Shown one piece after another: positions 26,821 through 34,502 of a DNA stretch of 64,000 bases (the stretch's first letter is position 1; the number at the start of each line of letters is the position of its first letter). A program made the translations under genes and the position numbers. The notes below the pieces were generated by a model. It was not told the origin of the DNA, did no database searches, and saw only the letters and a program-made list of their open reading frames with translations. The DNA is from an uncultured Flavobacterium sp. (GTDB lineage Bacteria > Bacteroidota > Bacteroidia > Flavobacteriales > Flavobacteriaceae), in NCBI RefSeq assembly GCF_963422545.1, contig NZ_OY730251.1:206227-270226 (forward strand), in the 5' to 3' direction.

Positions 26821-29040
26821 ATGCGCAATTTTATATGGAGTTTCTCAATGTTTTTTTGTTTAATATCTGCTTCTTTTTCTCAAACAAAAACTATAGAGAA
26901 AGGATCTTATTTGTCGACAAACAAAGGACAGAAAATCAAATTAAATTTATTAGACGATAATAAATATGAGTTGGTTTTTTATTCAGGTGATTATAAAATC
27001 AAAGGAGACTCTTTATTGTTTTCTCAGACTGTGAAATCCGGAGCTGATTTTGATGTAGCCTTTAAGAATGATAAAAATGCAAAAAAGATTAAAATTAAGT
27101 TTTTAGACCCTTCTTATTATTCCTTTTATATTGGTACACAAAACGGAACGGAGCCAGTTCAATATCAAAAAATTACAGACATAAGAACCAAAGTAGATCC
27201 TGATTGGTTAAAGAATGATTTAGAATTTGAAATAGACAAAACCGATTATTTGTATTTGGTTTATGAAGATTATCAAGGCGAAAGTAAACTCTCAAAATAT
27301 GCTTTGCCAAAAGAGGTCTCAGAAGCAACAATTAAATACGATTTGGATGTTTTGGGAGATATAAACATTTCAGGTTTTTTAAATAAAGAGACAAATGAAC
27401 TGATGATTTCTGAGCAGACAGGAAAGAATCCGATAGCATTTGTAAATGAAAAAGATGCTCAGCCTGATAAAACTTCAAAAGTAATCCCTCTTGAAAATAA
27501 AACAGTTTCAAACTGGACATATCCGGGAAAAGAGGCTCTGGTAAAGGATGATTTTAGTGCAGAAGTAGCTGTTGATAGCGCTTATGCTGAGACAGCGGCT
27601 CCTGTTAAAATTGATTTTAAATTTAAAGTAGAAGGTAATTTAAAAGAAGCTATAAACAGTACTAAAGTCTCTAAAAGTAAATTTTTGGTAGTTGCTGTTG
27701 ATGGAAAAAATCCTTCGGCGAAAGCTGACTTTGATGCTTTTATTAAAGATCAGGAAACGCAAGTTGGATATAATATGTATGATAAATATGATCCGCAATA
27801 TGATTTGTTCAATTATTATCTGACTACAGCCGATGATAAAAAATGGTTAAAAACGAATAAAATTACAGATACTCCATGTGTTGCTGTTTTGAATACTAAT
27901 GGAGATGTTTTAGCTACTGTAAAATCTAAATTGAAAGAAAGACAATATCAGTTTAATTATTATGATGGTCTTTATAAAAAGCTGCAACGTGCAGAAGGTT
28001 TGGTTGCTTTTGACAGAACAATAAAAAATAAGAAAGCAACAGATGCTAATTTGATTTCAGCATTTAATAAAGTAGCAATTCTCGAAGTTCCTTACGAGTA
28101 TGAAACAACTGAAGCTGATTCATCTGACTTTAAGTTGGTGAAAGTTGATTTAGATAAAAAAGTAGTTGATCAAACCTGGAAAAAACTAATTGAAACACAT
28201 CAAAAAGATACAAAACCAAATATGTATTTGGTAGAAACCATTTTGAAAGAGATTAAAAATCAAGGGTTTTCTAAGCAGTTTTTTAAAGAAGACAGAGTTT
28301 TGAATGACACTGATTTTCTTGCTATAGATTATTTAATAAAGCAGTATGATGCTATCAATGCTGAGGTAGTAGCGTTTAATAATATAGAAGGAGAGACACA
28401 TTCAATTGGAAGTTTGAATACTGAAATAACAACAGCATTACAACAGAATAAATATGTTGCCGAAGAGAAAGGTGTAGTTGATGAGAATCAGAGTAAGGTA
28501 ATTTCAGTTTATAAAAAGTTAATTGCTGCCGGTAAGGCAAATTATGATTGTTATCAAAATTACTTTACTTATTTAGCTGAAGCCGAGGATAAAGACGGTT
28601 CTAATACTACTTATTTAAAAGAGTTCAGTTCTTATTTTAATACTTATTTGACACCAGGTAAAGCAGGTGTAATTGAACAATTAGATGTAATGTATTCAGC
28701 TTTAGAGACTAATTCTGAATATCAATATGATGGATGGAAGTCTTTTAAAGACTATCATTCAAATTTATCGAATTCTGTGGCGTGGGCAGTAGTTTTAAAA
28801 CCACAGAACTCTAATTTTTTAAAATCTGCAATTAATTGGTCAGAGTATAGTTTGGTTGTGACTAAAAATAATCCGTACTACTTAGACACTTTGGCGCAGT
28901 TGTATTACAAAGACGATCAAAAACAGAAAGCAATCGAAACACAAACATTAGCAGTTAAATATTTAACAGACGAAGTTGAAGAAGAAGCAGCAACAGAAAT
29001 TAAAGAAACGTTAGCTAAAATGCAAAACGGAACTTATTAA
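26821..29040 (+). CDS. Large exported protein with degenerate thioredoxin-like segment
   Basis: I do not recognise a characterised family. This 739-residue protein starts with a signal peptide (MRNFIWSFSMFFCLISASFSQ). Residues 20-110 look like a beta-rich domain. Residues 270-370 resemble a thioredoxin-like fold (KSKFLVVAVDGKNPSAKADFD, then TDTPCVAVLNTNGDVLATVK) but with no CxxC. The C-terminal part is helical with a TPR-like end (LAQLYYKDDQKQKAIETQTLAVKYL). It probably acts in the periplasm as a scaffold or chaperone-like protein. It has its own 5' spacer and two hairpins after its stop. Confidence 0.7.
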   Translation: MRNFIWSFSMFFCLISASFSQTKTIEKGSYLSTNKGQKIKLNLLDDNKYELVFYSGDYKIKGDSLLFSQTVKSGADFDVAFKNDKNAKKIKIKFLDPSYYSFYIGTQNGTEPVQYQKITDIRTKVDPDWLKNDLEFEIDKTDYLYLVYEDYQGESKLSKYALPKEVSEATIKYDLDVLGDINISGFLNKETNELMISEQTGKNPIAFVNEKDAQPDKTSKVIPLENKTVSNWTYPGKEALVKDDFSAEVAVDSAYAETAAPVKIDFKFKVEGNLKEAINSTKVSKSKFLVVAVDGKNPSAKADFDAFIKDQETQVGYNMYDKYDPQYDLFNYYLTTADDKKWLKTNKITDTPCVAVLNTNGDVLATVKSKLKERQYQFNYYDGLYKKLQRAEGLVAFDRTIKNKKATDANLISAFNKVAILEVPYEYETTEADSSDFKLVKVDLDKKVVDQTWKKLIETHQKDTKPNMYLVETILKEIKNQGFSKQFFKEDRVLNDTDFLAIDYLIKQYDAINAEVVAFNNIEGETHSIGSLNTEITTALQQNKYVAEEKGVVDENQSKVISVYKKLIAAGKANYDCYQNYFTYLAEAEDKDGSNTTYLKEFSSYFNTYLTPGKAGVIEQLDVMYSALETNSEYQYDGWKSFKDYHSNLSNSVAWAVVLKPQNSNFLKSAINWSEYSLVVTKNNPYYLDTLAQLYYKDDQKQKAIETQTLAVKYLTDEVEEEAATEIKETLAKMQNGTY

Positions 29041-29048
29041 GAAATGGC

Positions 29049-29081
29049 AAACCCGACAGGTTTTAAAAACCTGTCGGGTTT
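29049..29081. terminator. Hairpin of the ACCTGTCGGGTTT repeat class
   Basis: A 12-bp perfect stem (AAACCCGACAGG with CCTGTCGGGTTT) lies 10 bases after the stop at 29040. Closely similar hairpins occur elsewhere in Flavobacterium spacers, including 57404-57437 here, so it is both a terminator and a dispersed repeat. Confidence 0.75.
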
Positions 29082-29087
29082 ATAAAC

Positions 29088-29123
29088 AAAAATGGCTGTC
29101 TAAATTTAGACAGCCATTTTTTA
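29088..29123. terminator. Bidirectional terminator before metK
   Basis: The stem AAAATGGCTGTCTAAA pairs with its complement, with A and T runs on the flanks. It lies between convergent genes. Confidence 0.88.
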
Positions 29124-29141
29124 TATAATTTAAGGATTGGA

Positions 29142-30392
29142 TTACAATCCAAATTCAGCTTTTACTTTGTCAACGAAATCAAGTTTCTCCCAAGTAAATA
29201 ACTCAACAGTAACTGTTTTTACATTTCCTCCTGGAGCAGAAAAAGTTTTAGTTACTACTTCTGGTTTACGTCCCATGTGTCCGTAAGCAGCAGTTTCGCT
29301 ATAAATTGGGTTTCTTAATTTTAAACGTTGCTCGATAAAATAAGGACGCATATCAAAGATAGCTTCTACTTTTTTAGCGATTTCACCGTTAGTTAAGTTT
29401 ACTTTAGAAGTTCCGTAAGTATCAATAAAAATACCCATTGGCTCAGCAACTCCAATTGCATAAGAAACCTGTACTAAGATTTCGTCAGCAACACCTGCAG
29501 CAACTAAGTTTTTAGCGATATGACGAGTTGCATAAGCAGCACTTCTGTCTACTTTACTTGGATCTTTTCCAGAGAATGCACCACCACCGTGAGCACCTTT
29601 TCCACCGTAAGTATCAACAATAATTTTTCTTCCTGTTAAACCAGTATCTCCGTGAGGTCCTCCAATAACGAATTTTCCTGTTGGGTTAATATGGTAGTTG
29701 ATTTTATCATTGAATAAATGCGCGTGAGTTGGATTTTTTGCAATGATTCTTGGAATCAAAATTTCGATAATATCTTTTTTGATTTTAGCCAACATTGTAG
29801 CTTCTTCGTCAAAATCATCGTGTTGAGTCGAGATTACAATTGCATCAATACGAGTTGGTTTGTTATCGTCGCTATATTCTAAAGTTACCTGAGATTTAGC
29901 ATCTGGACGCAAATAAGTGATTTCTTTGTTTTCACGTCTTAAAATTGCTAACTCTTGTAATAATTTATGAGATAAATCAAGTGCTAATGGCATGTAGTTT
30001 TCAGTTTCGTTAGTTGCGTAACCAAACATCATTCCTTGGTCTCCAGCACCTTGCTCTTCTGGCTTAGCTCTGTCAACACCTTGATTAATATCAGCAGATT
30101 GTTCGTGAATTGCCGAAAGAATTCCACAAGAATTTGCTTCAAACATGTATTCGCTTTTTGTATATCCAATTTTACGGATTACATCGCGAGCAATTTGCTG
30201 CACATCAAGATAGGTATTCGATTTTACTTCACCTGCTAAAATTACCTGACCTGTTGTAACCAGAGTCTCACAAGCTACTTTTGAGTCAGCGTCAAATGCC
30301 AAAAAGTTATCAATTAATGCATCCGAAATTTGATCTGCAACTTTGTCTGGATGCCCTTCACTAACAGATTCTGACGTAAATAAATAAGCCAT
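29142..30392 (-). CDS. metK: S-adenosylmethionine synthase (methionine adenosyltransferase)
   Basis: This 416-residue enzyme makes SAM from methionine and ATP. The diagnostic motifs are present: SESVSEGHPDKVADQISDA at the N-terminus, GAGDQGMMFGYATNETE near residue 112, and GGGAFSGKDPSKVDRSAAY near residue 270. SAM is the ligand of both riboswitches in this window, so the gene closes the regulatory loop of the sulfur cluster. Its own leader (about 30440-30530) is not an S-box riboswitch but holds three strong hairpins and a 24-codon open frame, described separately. It is transcribed away from the TonB receptor. Confidence 0.97.
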   Translation of the reverse strand: MAYLFTSESVSEGHPDKVADQISDALIDNFLAFDADSKVACETLVTTGQVILAGEVKSNTYLDVQQIARDVIRKIGYTKSEYMFEANSCGILSAIHEQSADINQGVDRAKPEEQGAGDQGMMFGYATNETENYMPLALDLSHKLLQELAILRRENKEITYLRPDAKSQVTLEYSDDNKPTRIDAIVISTQHDDFDEEATMLAKIKKDIIEILIPRIIAKNPTHAHLFNDKINYHINPTGKFVIGGPHGDTGLTGRKIIVDTYGGKGAHGGGAFSGKDPSKVDRSAAYATRHIAKNLVAAGVADEILVQVSYAIGVAEPMGIFIDTYGTSKVNLTNGEIAKKVEAIFDMRPYFIEQRLKLRNPIYSETAAYGHMGRKPEVVTKTFSAPGGNVKTVTVELFTWEKLDFVDKVKAEFGL

Positions 30393-30439
30393 AATAATTT
30401 ATTAAATTAAAATTAAGTGAGGAAAAAAATTGCTTAAAA

Positions 30440-30530
30440 AGGGCTAAAGGAGAGTTCCTGCTTTAGCATTTTTTACTACCGAAATCAATCTTTCAGTATC
30501 CATAACGAACCATTTCATTATGAAGAGGTT
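30440..30530 (-). ncRNA. Structured metK leader of unknown class
   Basis: In the metK 5' region, read on the minus strand, three hairpins follow one another. The first is AACC...GGTT with an inner TTCA/TGAA (30530-30508). The second is an 8-bp stem TACTGAAA/TTTCGGTA (30498-30477). The third is GCTAAAG/CTTTAGC (30467-30443). A 24-codon open frame (30518-30444) runs through the same bases. It contains GCTAAAG, which recalls SAM-II, but I cannot fit the SAM-II fold. It may be a riboswitch or an attenuator leader. Confidence 0.45.
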
Positions 30531-30643
30531 GCAATCAGTTCAAATTTTTCCTCTGTATTAGGGTGCAAAGGTATAAAACCATTTTGATTTGCAAATTAAA
30601 CTTTTGATTTTTTTGATTTTATAAGTATAAATTTAACATATCA

Positions 30644-30666
30644 TACTATTTTGATAGGGTAATAGA
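30644..30666. promoter_or_regulatory. Candidate operator upstream of the TonB receptor unit
   Basis: This 23-bp site matches the site at 47320-47342, ahead of the sulfate assimilation cluster, at 18 of 23 positions. The shared core is GATAGGGTAAT, with TACTA at the left edge. CTATT/AATAG arms give it dyad character. An Rrf2-type regulator at 45768 is a plausible partner. It lies 20 bases upstream of the main promoter and 8 bases past a weaker -7-like box. Confidence 0.5.
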
Positions 30667-30684
30667 AATTATTTCTGTTTTTAT

Positions 30685-30715
30685 TTGGTCGATTAAAAAA
30701 TAGTTCGCAAATTTG
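30685..30715 (+). promoter_or_regulatory. Promoter of the leader peptide/TonB receptor unit
   Basis: TTG at 30685-30687, 20 bases, then CAAATTTG at 30708-30715 (one mismatch to TAnnTTTG). The leader ATG follows 22 bases later. A second possible promoter (TTG at 30604, TAAATTTA at 30628) lies upstream. Confidence 0.55.
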
Positions 30716-30737
30716 CCCCATCAAAATAATCCAAAAA

Positions 30738-30803
30738 ATGAAATTAACAATGTGCAATATGTCTTGTAAGATGCCGGAGCTTTCCGCAGAGATACTATTG
30801 TAG
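30738..30803 (+). CDS. Met/Cys-rich leader peptide of the TonB receptor unit
   Basis: This 21-codon open frame encodes a peptide with Met at 1, 5, 8, 12 and Cys at 6, 10 (core TMCNMSCKM). It lies between a promoter and an intrinsic terminator and upstream of a TonB-dependent receptor gene. Its codons 17-18 (GCAGAG at 30786-30791) can pair with CTCTGC at 30832-30837 in the left arm of the terminator. That is the expected antiterminator geometry: a ribosome stalled on the early Met/Cys codons leaves the arm free, while one reaching the stop covers it. I infer that the downstream gene rises when charged Met- or Cys-tRNA is short. Confidence 0.75.
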   Translation: MKLTMCNMSCKMPELSAEILL

Positions 30804-30828
30804 TTTTTTTTCGAAAAAATATATATAG

Positions 30829-30857
30829 AACCTCTGCCAAATCGCAGGGGTTTTTTT
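30829..30857 (+). terminator. Attenuator terminator of the TonB receptor unit
   Basis: The 9-bp stem AACCTCTGC/GCAGGGGTT (one G-U pair) with a 6-base loop is followed by seven T. It stands between the leader peptide and the receptor gene on the same strand, so it must be conditional for the receptor to be expressed. Confidence 0.82.
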
Positions 30858-30925
30858 ATTTCAAAAAGAGACAAAATTGCAAATCATTTTTAACCCAAAA
30901 TAATAATAAATACCAAATAGAAGTA

Positions 30926-33772
30926 ATGAAAAAAAATCTAGTAATAGCTTTAGGTCTTTTAACATTTTCAGGCGTTTATGCACAAGAAAATAAAAAAGAA
31001 CAGGACAGCTTAAAGAATAATGAATTGTCAGAAGTGACAATAGTGGGGTCAAGAAGTAAAAACAGAGTAAAAACAGATGTTCCGGTTCCGGTTGATGTTT
31101 TTAATATCTCTGAAATAACAAAAGGCTCGCCACAAACGAGTGTAACTCAAATTTTAAATTATGTTGCGCCATCGTTTACCAGTAATGCAACTTCTACCGC
31201 CGATGCTACAGATCACGTAGATCCGGCACAATTGAGAGGTTTAGGACCGGATCAGGTTTTGATTTTGGTAAATGGTAAACGCAGACATACAAGTGCGCTG
31301 GTAAATATCAATGGTTCTCCGGGAAGAGGATCTGTTGGAACAGATTTAAACGCGATTCCGTCATTTGCTATAGAAAGAATCGAAGTTTTGCGTGATGGAG
31401 CTGCTGCACAATACGGTTCAGATGCAATTGCGGGAGTTATCAATATTGTATTAAAAAAGAATGCCAATTTTATTTCAGGAGGAATTCAATACGGTACTAA
31501 TTTATCTTCGGGATCTAATAATTTTAAAGGCGGAGCCGATGGTCAGAATCTACAAGTAGACTTGAATTACGGAACTTCTTTGGGTAAAGCAGGAAGTTTC
31601 CTGAATGTTACTGCCAGTGCTGTAAGCAGACAAGCAACGAGCAGAGCTGGAATTAGAAGCAATGCAATTTTTAACGCTTATAATGCTGTCGAAAACAGAG
31701 CTGCTCAGGATGGTGTTTATATAAACTCTTTGTTTAGTAATATTAATAATACTCCAAACTCAGCGCAAATTCTTAGTTCGTTGAAGCAATATGCACCACA
31801 AGTAAGTTATTTTACACCGACACAACAAAACGCAATTTCTTCGGCTACGACTCTAACTCAAATGCAAGCAGCTTTAGGCTTTGATGCAACCAATAATGAA
31901 CTTGCTTACAGAGGTCAGGAAAGAAGTGACTATAATATGAGTGTTGGTCAGTCAGAATTGGCTTCAGGACAAGTGTATTATAATGCAAAATATCCGTTGA
32001 CTGAAACTACTTCATTGTATTCTTTTGGAGGAGTTTCTTATAGAAATGGAAAATCTTATGCCTTTAACAGATTGCCAAATGGTTCAGGAACTTTCACGCA
32101 AGTGTACCAAAACGGATTTTTACCGCAGATAGAATCTGATATTTTAGATGCTTCATCAGCAGTAGGACTTACAACTCAATTATTTGGTTTTGATACTGAC
32201 ATTAGCACCAACCTCGGAACAAACTCTTTTAAATATGATGCAAACAATACTATTAATGCTACTTTAGGAACTAATTCTGCTTCAAGTTTTGATGCTGGTA
32301 AAGTTTCGTTTTTGCAAAGCACAACCAATTTAGATTTCAGTAAAAAGTACGATGTATTAAAAGGATTGAACGTTGCTTTTGGTGGAGAGTTCAGATATGA
32401 AAACTATCAGATTAAAGCTGGAGAAGAAGCTTCTTACGGATTGTATGATATAAACGGAAATTTGGTTTCGGGAATTTTGCCAAGTAATTCACCATTAATC
32501 GTTACAGACTTTTTTGGAAATAAACGTGGAGCCGGAGCACAAGGTTTCTCAGGTTTCCAACCTTCGGATGCTAAAGAAAAAGACAGAAAAAGTGGGGCTG
32601 CTTATATTGATTTAGAATTGAATGCGACAGAAAACTGGCTTTTAAACGGAGCAGCGCGTTATGAGAATTATTCTGATTTTGGAAGTACAGTTACCTTCAA
32701 ATTAGCATCTCTTTTAAAATTGACAGACAATATCAATTGGAGAATTTCAGGGCAAACTGGTTTTAGAGCGCCATCATTACAACAAAAATATTTTGAAAGC
32801 AGTTCGACACAATTCATAAACGGTTCTCCTTATCAGGTAGGATATTTTACAAATGATTCGCAGGCAGCAAAAAGTATTGGAGTTGAAAACCTGAAACCTG
32901 AAAAATCTAAAAGTATCAGTACAGGATTTACATTCAAAATTCCTGATGCAAACATTACAATTGCAACAGATGCCTATTTTACAAGAATCGATGACAGAGT
33001 TGTTTTGACAGGGCAATATGCAAGACCAACAGATGCGCAAATAAATGCTGCAACATCACAAGCGCAAAAAGATGCATTGACCTTGTTTCAACAAGCATTT
33101 GATTTAAAAGGTGTTGAAAGAGCTTCGTTCTGGACTAACGGAATCAACTCTGAAACTAAAGGTATTGATGTCGTGATTTCTCAGAAATATAATGTTATTC
33201 CGGATTTTGTAATTAGAAATGATCTTGCTTTAAGTTATAATGAAACAAAAAGAGTAGGAGATTTAAATGTTCCGCAATCTATTATTGATGCAGGTGGAGA
33301 ACCTTATAAATATTCGTTTTTCCCGGAATCAAGCCGAATTTATTTAGAAGAAGCAATTCCGAAATTGAAAGCGAATTTAATGACGACATTCAGTATCAAG
33401 AAACTGGATATTTATTTAAGAAACAGTTATTTTGGAAAAGTTACTGATCCCGGAGCAACAGATGTAAATTTAGACGGATCAGCTTCTGTTTACGAACATC
33501 CGGAATACAGTTCAAAAATAGTTACTGATTTATCTTTTGGATATCAAATCAACGAGAAATTCAGATTCACACTTGGATTTAATAATATAGGAGATGTTTA
33601 TCCGGATAGAAATAATCCTGCAACTCCGGCATTTACAAACACAACTCCAACATTGTCTCCTGCACCAAGTACAGATTTAAGCAATGCTAATCAGTTTGCT
33701 TATTCAAGAGCAGTATCACAATTTGGATTAAACGGAAGATTTGGTTTTGCAAGACTAAGTTTTAAATTCTAA
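30926..33772 (+). CDS. TonB-dependent receptor under Met/Cys attenuation
   Basis: This 948-residue outer membrane receptor has a signal peptide (MKKNLVIALGLLTFSGVYAQ). The plug domain (SEVTIVGSRSKNRVKTDVPVPVDV through QLRGLGPDQVLILVNGKRRH, then IEVLRDGAAAQYGSDAIAGVINIVLKK, residues 35-175) precedes a 22-strand-type barrel ending in FGFARLSFKF. It lacks the N-terminal CarboxypepD domain found in SusC-like proteins and has no SusD partner. The leader peptide, attenuator and operator upstream tie it to sulfur amino acid limitation. Uptake of a sulfur compound or a cofactor of that pathway is a reasonable inference; the ligand itself cannot be read. Confidence 0.92.
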   Translation: MKKNLVIALGLLTFSGVYAQENKKEQDSLKNNELSEVTIVGSRSKNRVKTDVPVPVDVFNISEITKGSPQTSVTQILNYVAPSFTSNATSTADATDHVDPAQLRGLGPDQVLILVNGKRRHTSALVNINGSPGRGSVGTDLNAIPSFAIERIEVLRDGAAAQYGSDAIAGVINIVLKKNANFISGGIQYGTNLSSGSNNFKGGADGQNLQVDLNYGTSLGKAGSFLNVTASAVSRQATSRAGIRSNAIFNAYNAVENRAAQDGVYINSLFSNINNTPNSAQILSSLKQYAPQVSYFTPTQQNAISSATTLTQMQAALGFDATNNELAYRGQERSDYNMSVGQSELASGQVYYNAKYPLTETTSLYSFGGVSYRNGKSYAFNRLPNGSGTFTQVYQNGFLPQIESDILDASSAVGLTTQLFGFDTDISTNLGTNSFKYDANNTINATLGTNSASSFDAGKVSFLQSTTNLDFSKKYDVLKGLNVAFGGEFRYENYQIKAGEEASYGLYDINGNLVSGILPSNSPLIVTDFFGNKRGAGAQGFSGFQPSDAKEKDRKSGAAYIDLELNATENWLLNGAARYENYSDFGSTVTFKLASLLKLTDNINWRISGQTGFRAPSLQQKYFESSSTQFINGSPYQVGYFTNDSQAAKSIGVENLKPEKSKSISTGFTFKIPDANITIATDAYFTRIDDRVVLTGQYARPTDAQINAATSQAQKDALTLFQQAFDLKGVERASFWTNGINSETKGIDVVISQKYNVIPDFVIRNDLALSYNETKRVGDLNVPQSIIDAGGEPYKYSFFPESSRIYLEEAIPKLKANLMTTFSIKKLDIYLRNSYFGKVTDPGATDVNLDGSASVYEHPEYSSKIVTDLSFGYQINEKFRFTLGFNNIGDVYPDRNNPATPAFTNTTPTLSPAPSTDLSNANQFAYSRAVSQFGLNGRFGFARLSFKF

Positions 33773-33779
33773 AAACATA

Positions 33780-33936
33780 AAATTGGCCACAGATTAAACG
33801 GATTGAGCGGATGTACACAGATTTTTTTAATCATTTTAATCCTTTTAATCTGTGACTAAATTTTTAAGTAGATAGTGGAAAATAAAAAGAATCTGTGGAT
33901 ATCCGCTCAATCCGTACAACCCGTGGCCAATTTTTA
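33780..33936. repeat. Long imperfect inverted repeat (ttggccacagatt class)
   Basis: TTGGCCACAGATT at the left and its complement class (CGTGGCCAATTTTT) at the right bound about 155 bp. The inside contains matching pieces: GGATTGAGCGGAT against ATCCGCTCAATCC, and AATCTGTG on both arms. This looks like a dispersed palindromic element, placed after the TonB receptor stop and possibly working as its terminator. Confidence 0.7.
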
Positions 33937-33998
33937 AATAGAAATACCAGTATTTACAGGGCTTCGAAAATTTTTAATGTTAAATGTTATTTTTTGTT

Positions 33999-34029
33999 TT
34001 GGTAGTTAAATAAATAGTTAATATATTTA
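33999..34029 (+). promoter_or_regulatory. Promoter of the metY leader unit
   Basis: TTG at 33999-34001 and TATATTTA at 34022-34029 are separated by exactly 20 bases, close to the Bacteroidota consensus. A tandem TCGAATTAG/TCGAATTAA repeat follows at about 34034-34051 and may be a regulator site. Confidence 0.6.
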
Positions 34030-34078
34030 CTCTATCGAATTAGTCGAATTAAAAAAAAAAGAATTAATTTTAAATAAA

Positions 34079-34159
34079 ATGAAAACAATAGCGAATAATA
34101 TGATGATATGTTGTGAGATGATGCAAATGTGCATCCCAATTCGTTATTGCCAAAAGTGA
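34079..34159 (+). CDS. Met/Cys-rich leader peptide of the metY unit
   Basis: A 26-codon open frame encodes Met at 1, 8, 9, 14, 15, 17 and Cys at 11, 12, 18, 24, so ten of 26 residues contain sulfur (core MMICCEMMQMC). The bases TGCCAAAAG (34148-34156), covering its last sense codons, can form a 9-bp helix with one G-U pair with CTTTTGGTA (34196-34204). This would break the terminator that follows. The layout matches amino-acid attenuators such as trp or his leaders, with Met and Cys as the sensed residues. The unit it controls includes metY. Confidence 0.85.
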   Translation: MKTIANNMMICCEMMQMCIPIRYCQK

Positions 34160-34190
34160 AAGAGTGAATCTTTGTTATAGTTAGAACTAT

Positions 34191-34228
34191 AAGCCCTTTT
34201 GGTAGCCATCCGAAAGGGCTTTTTTTTA
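34191..34228 (+). terminator. Attenuator terminator of the metY unit
   Basis: Stem AAGCCCTTT/AAAGGGCTT, loop of 12 bases, then eight T. It lies between the leader peptide and the first protein gene of the unit. An 8-bp hairpin TTATAGTT/AACTATAA (34175-34192) abuts it and may act as a pause or protector stem. Confidence 0.88.
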
Positions 34229-34253
34229 TTTCAACACTTTTAAATTTAAAATT

Positions 34254-34445
34254 ATGAAAACACTAAATTCAATAGCAATGGAGTATTTATTGAGAAACGA
34301 TTCTCAAAAAAACAATAATAAACCTGAAGAGATAACAAGAGAAGTTATAAGACTAAATGTAGAGCAGGATCTAAAAAGTCAAAAATCATTATTGCTTCTA
34401 ATGTATAATCTTGAAGAAGCAGGGGAAGATTTTTTTATACAATAA
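34254..34445 (+). CDS. Small protein A with SLLxLMY C-terminal signature
   Basis: I do not recognise a family. This 63-residue acidic protein begins MKTLNSIAMEYLLRND and ends KSLLLLMYNLEEAGEDFFIQ. The C-terminal pattern SLL-x-LMY followed by acidic residues and a final FI recurs in the other small protein at 37779-37985, which also follows a Met/Cys attenuator. It lies 57 bp ahead of metY in the same transcript and has a normal start. No signal peptide or membrane helix is evident. A regulatory or enzyme-binding role in sulfur amino acid synthesis is my inference from context alone. Confidence 0.65.
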   Translation: MKTLNSIAMEYLLRNDSQKNNNKPEEITREVIRLNVEQDLKSQKSLLLLMYNLEEAGEDFFIQ

Positions 34446-34502
34446 ATATCAATTTCAATAACAATATATAATAGTATTAACAATACCTAAAAACTAAGAA
34501 AC

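Noticed and set aside
30440..30530. SAM-II riboswitch call for the metK leader
   Set aside because: GCTAAAG and an upstream TGATT are suggestive, but the P1 stem and pseudoknot cannot be matched, so I kept it as an unknown structured leader.
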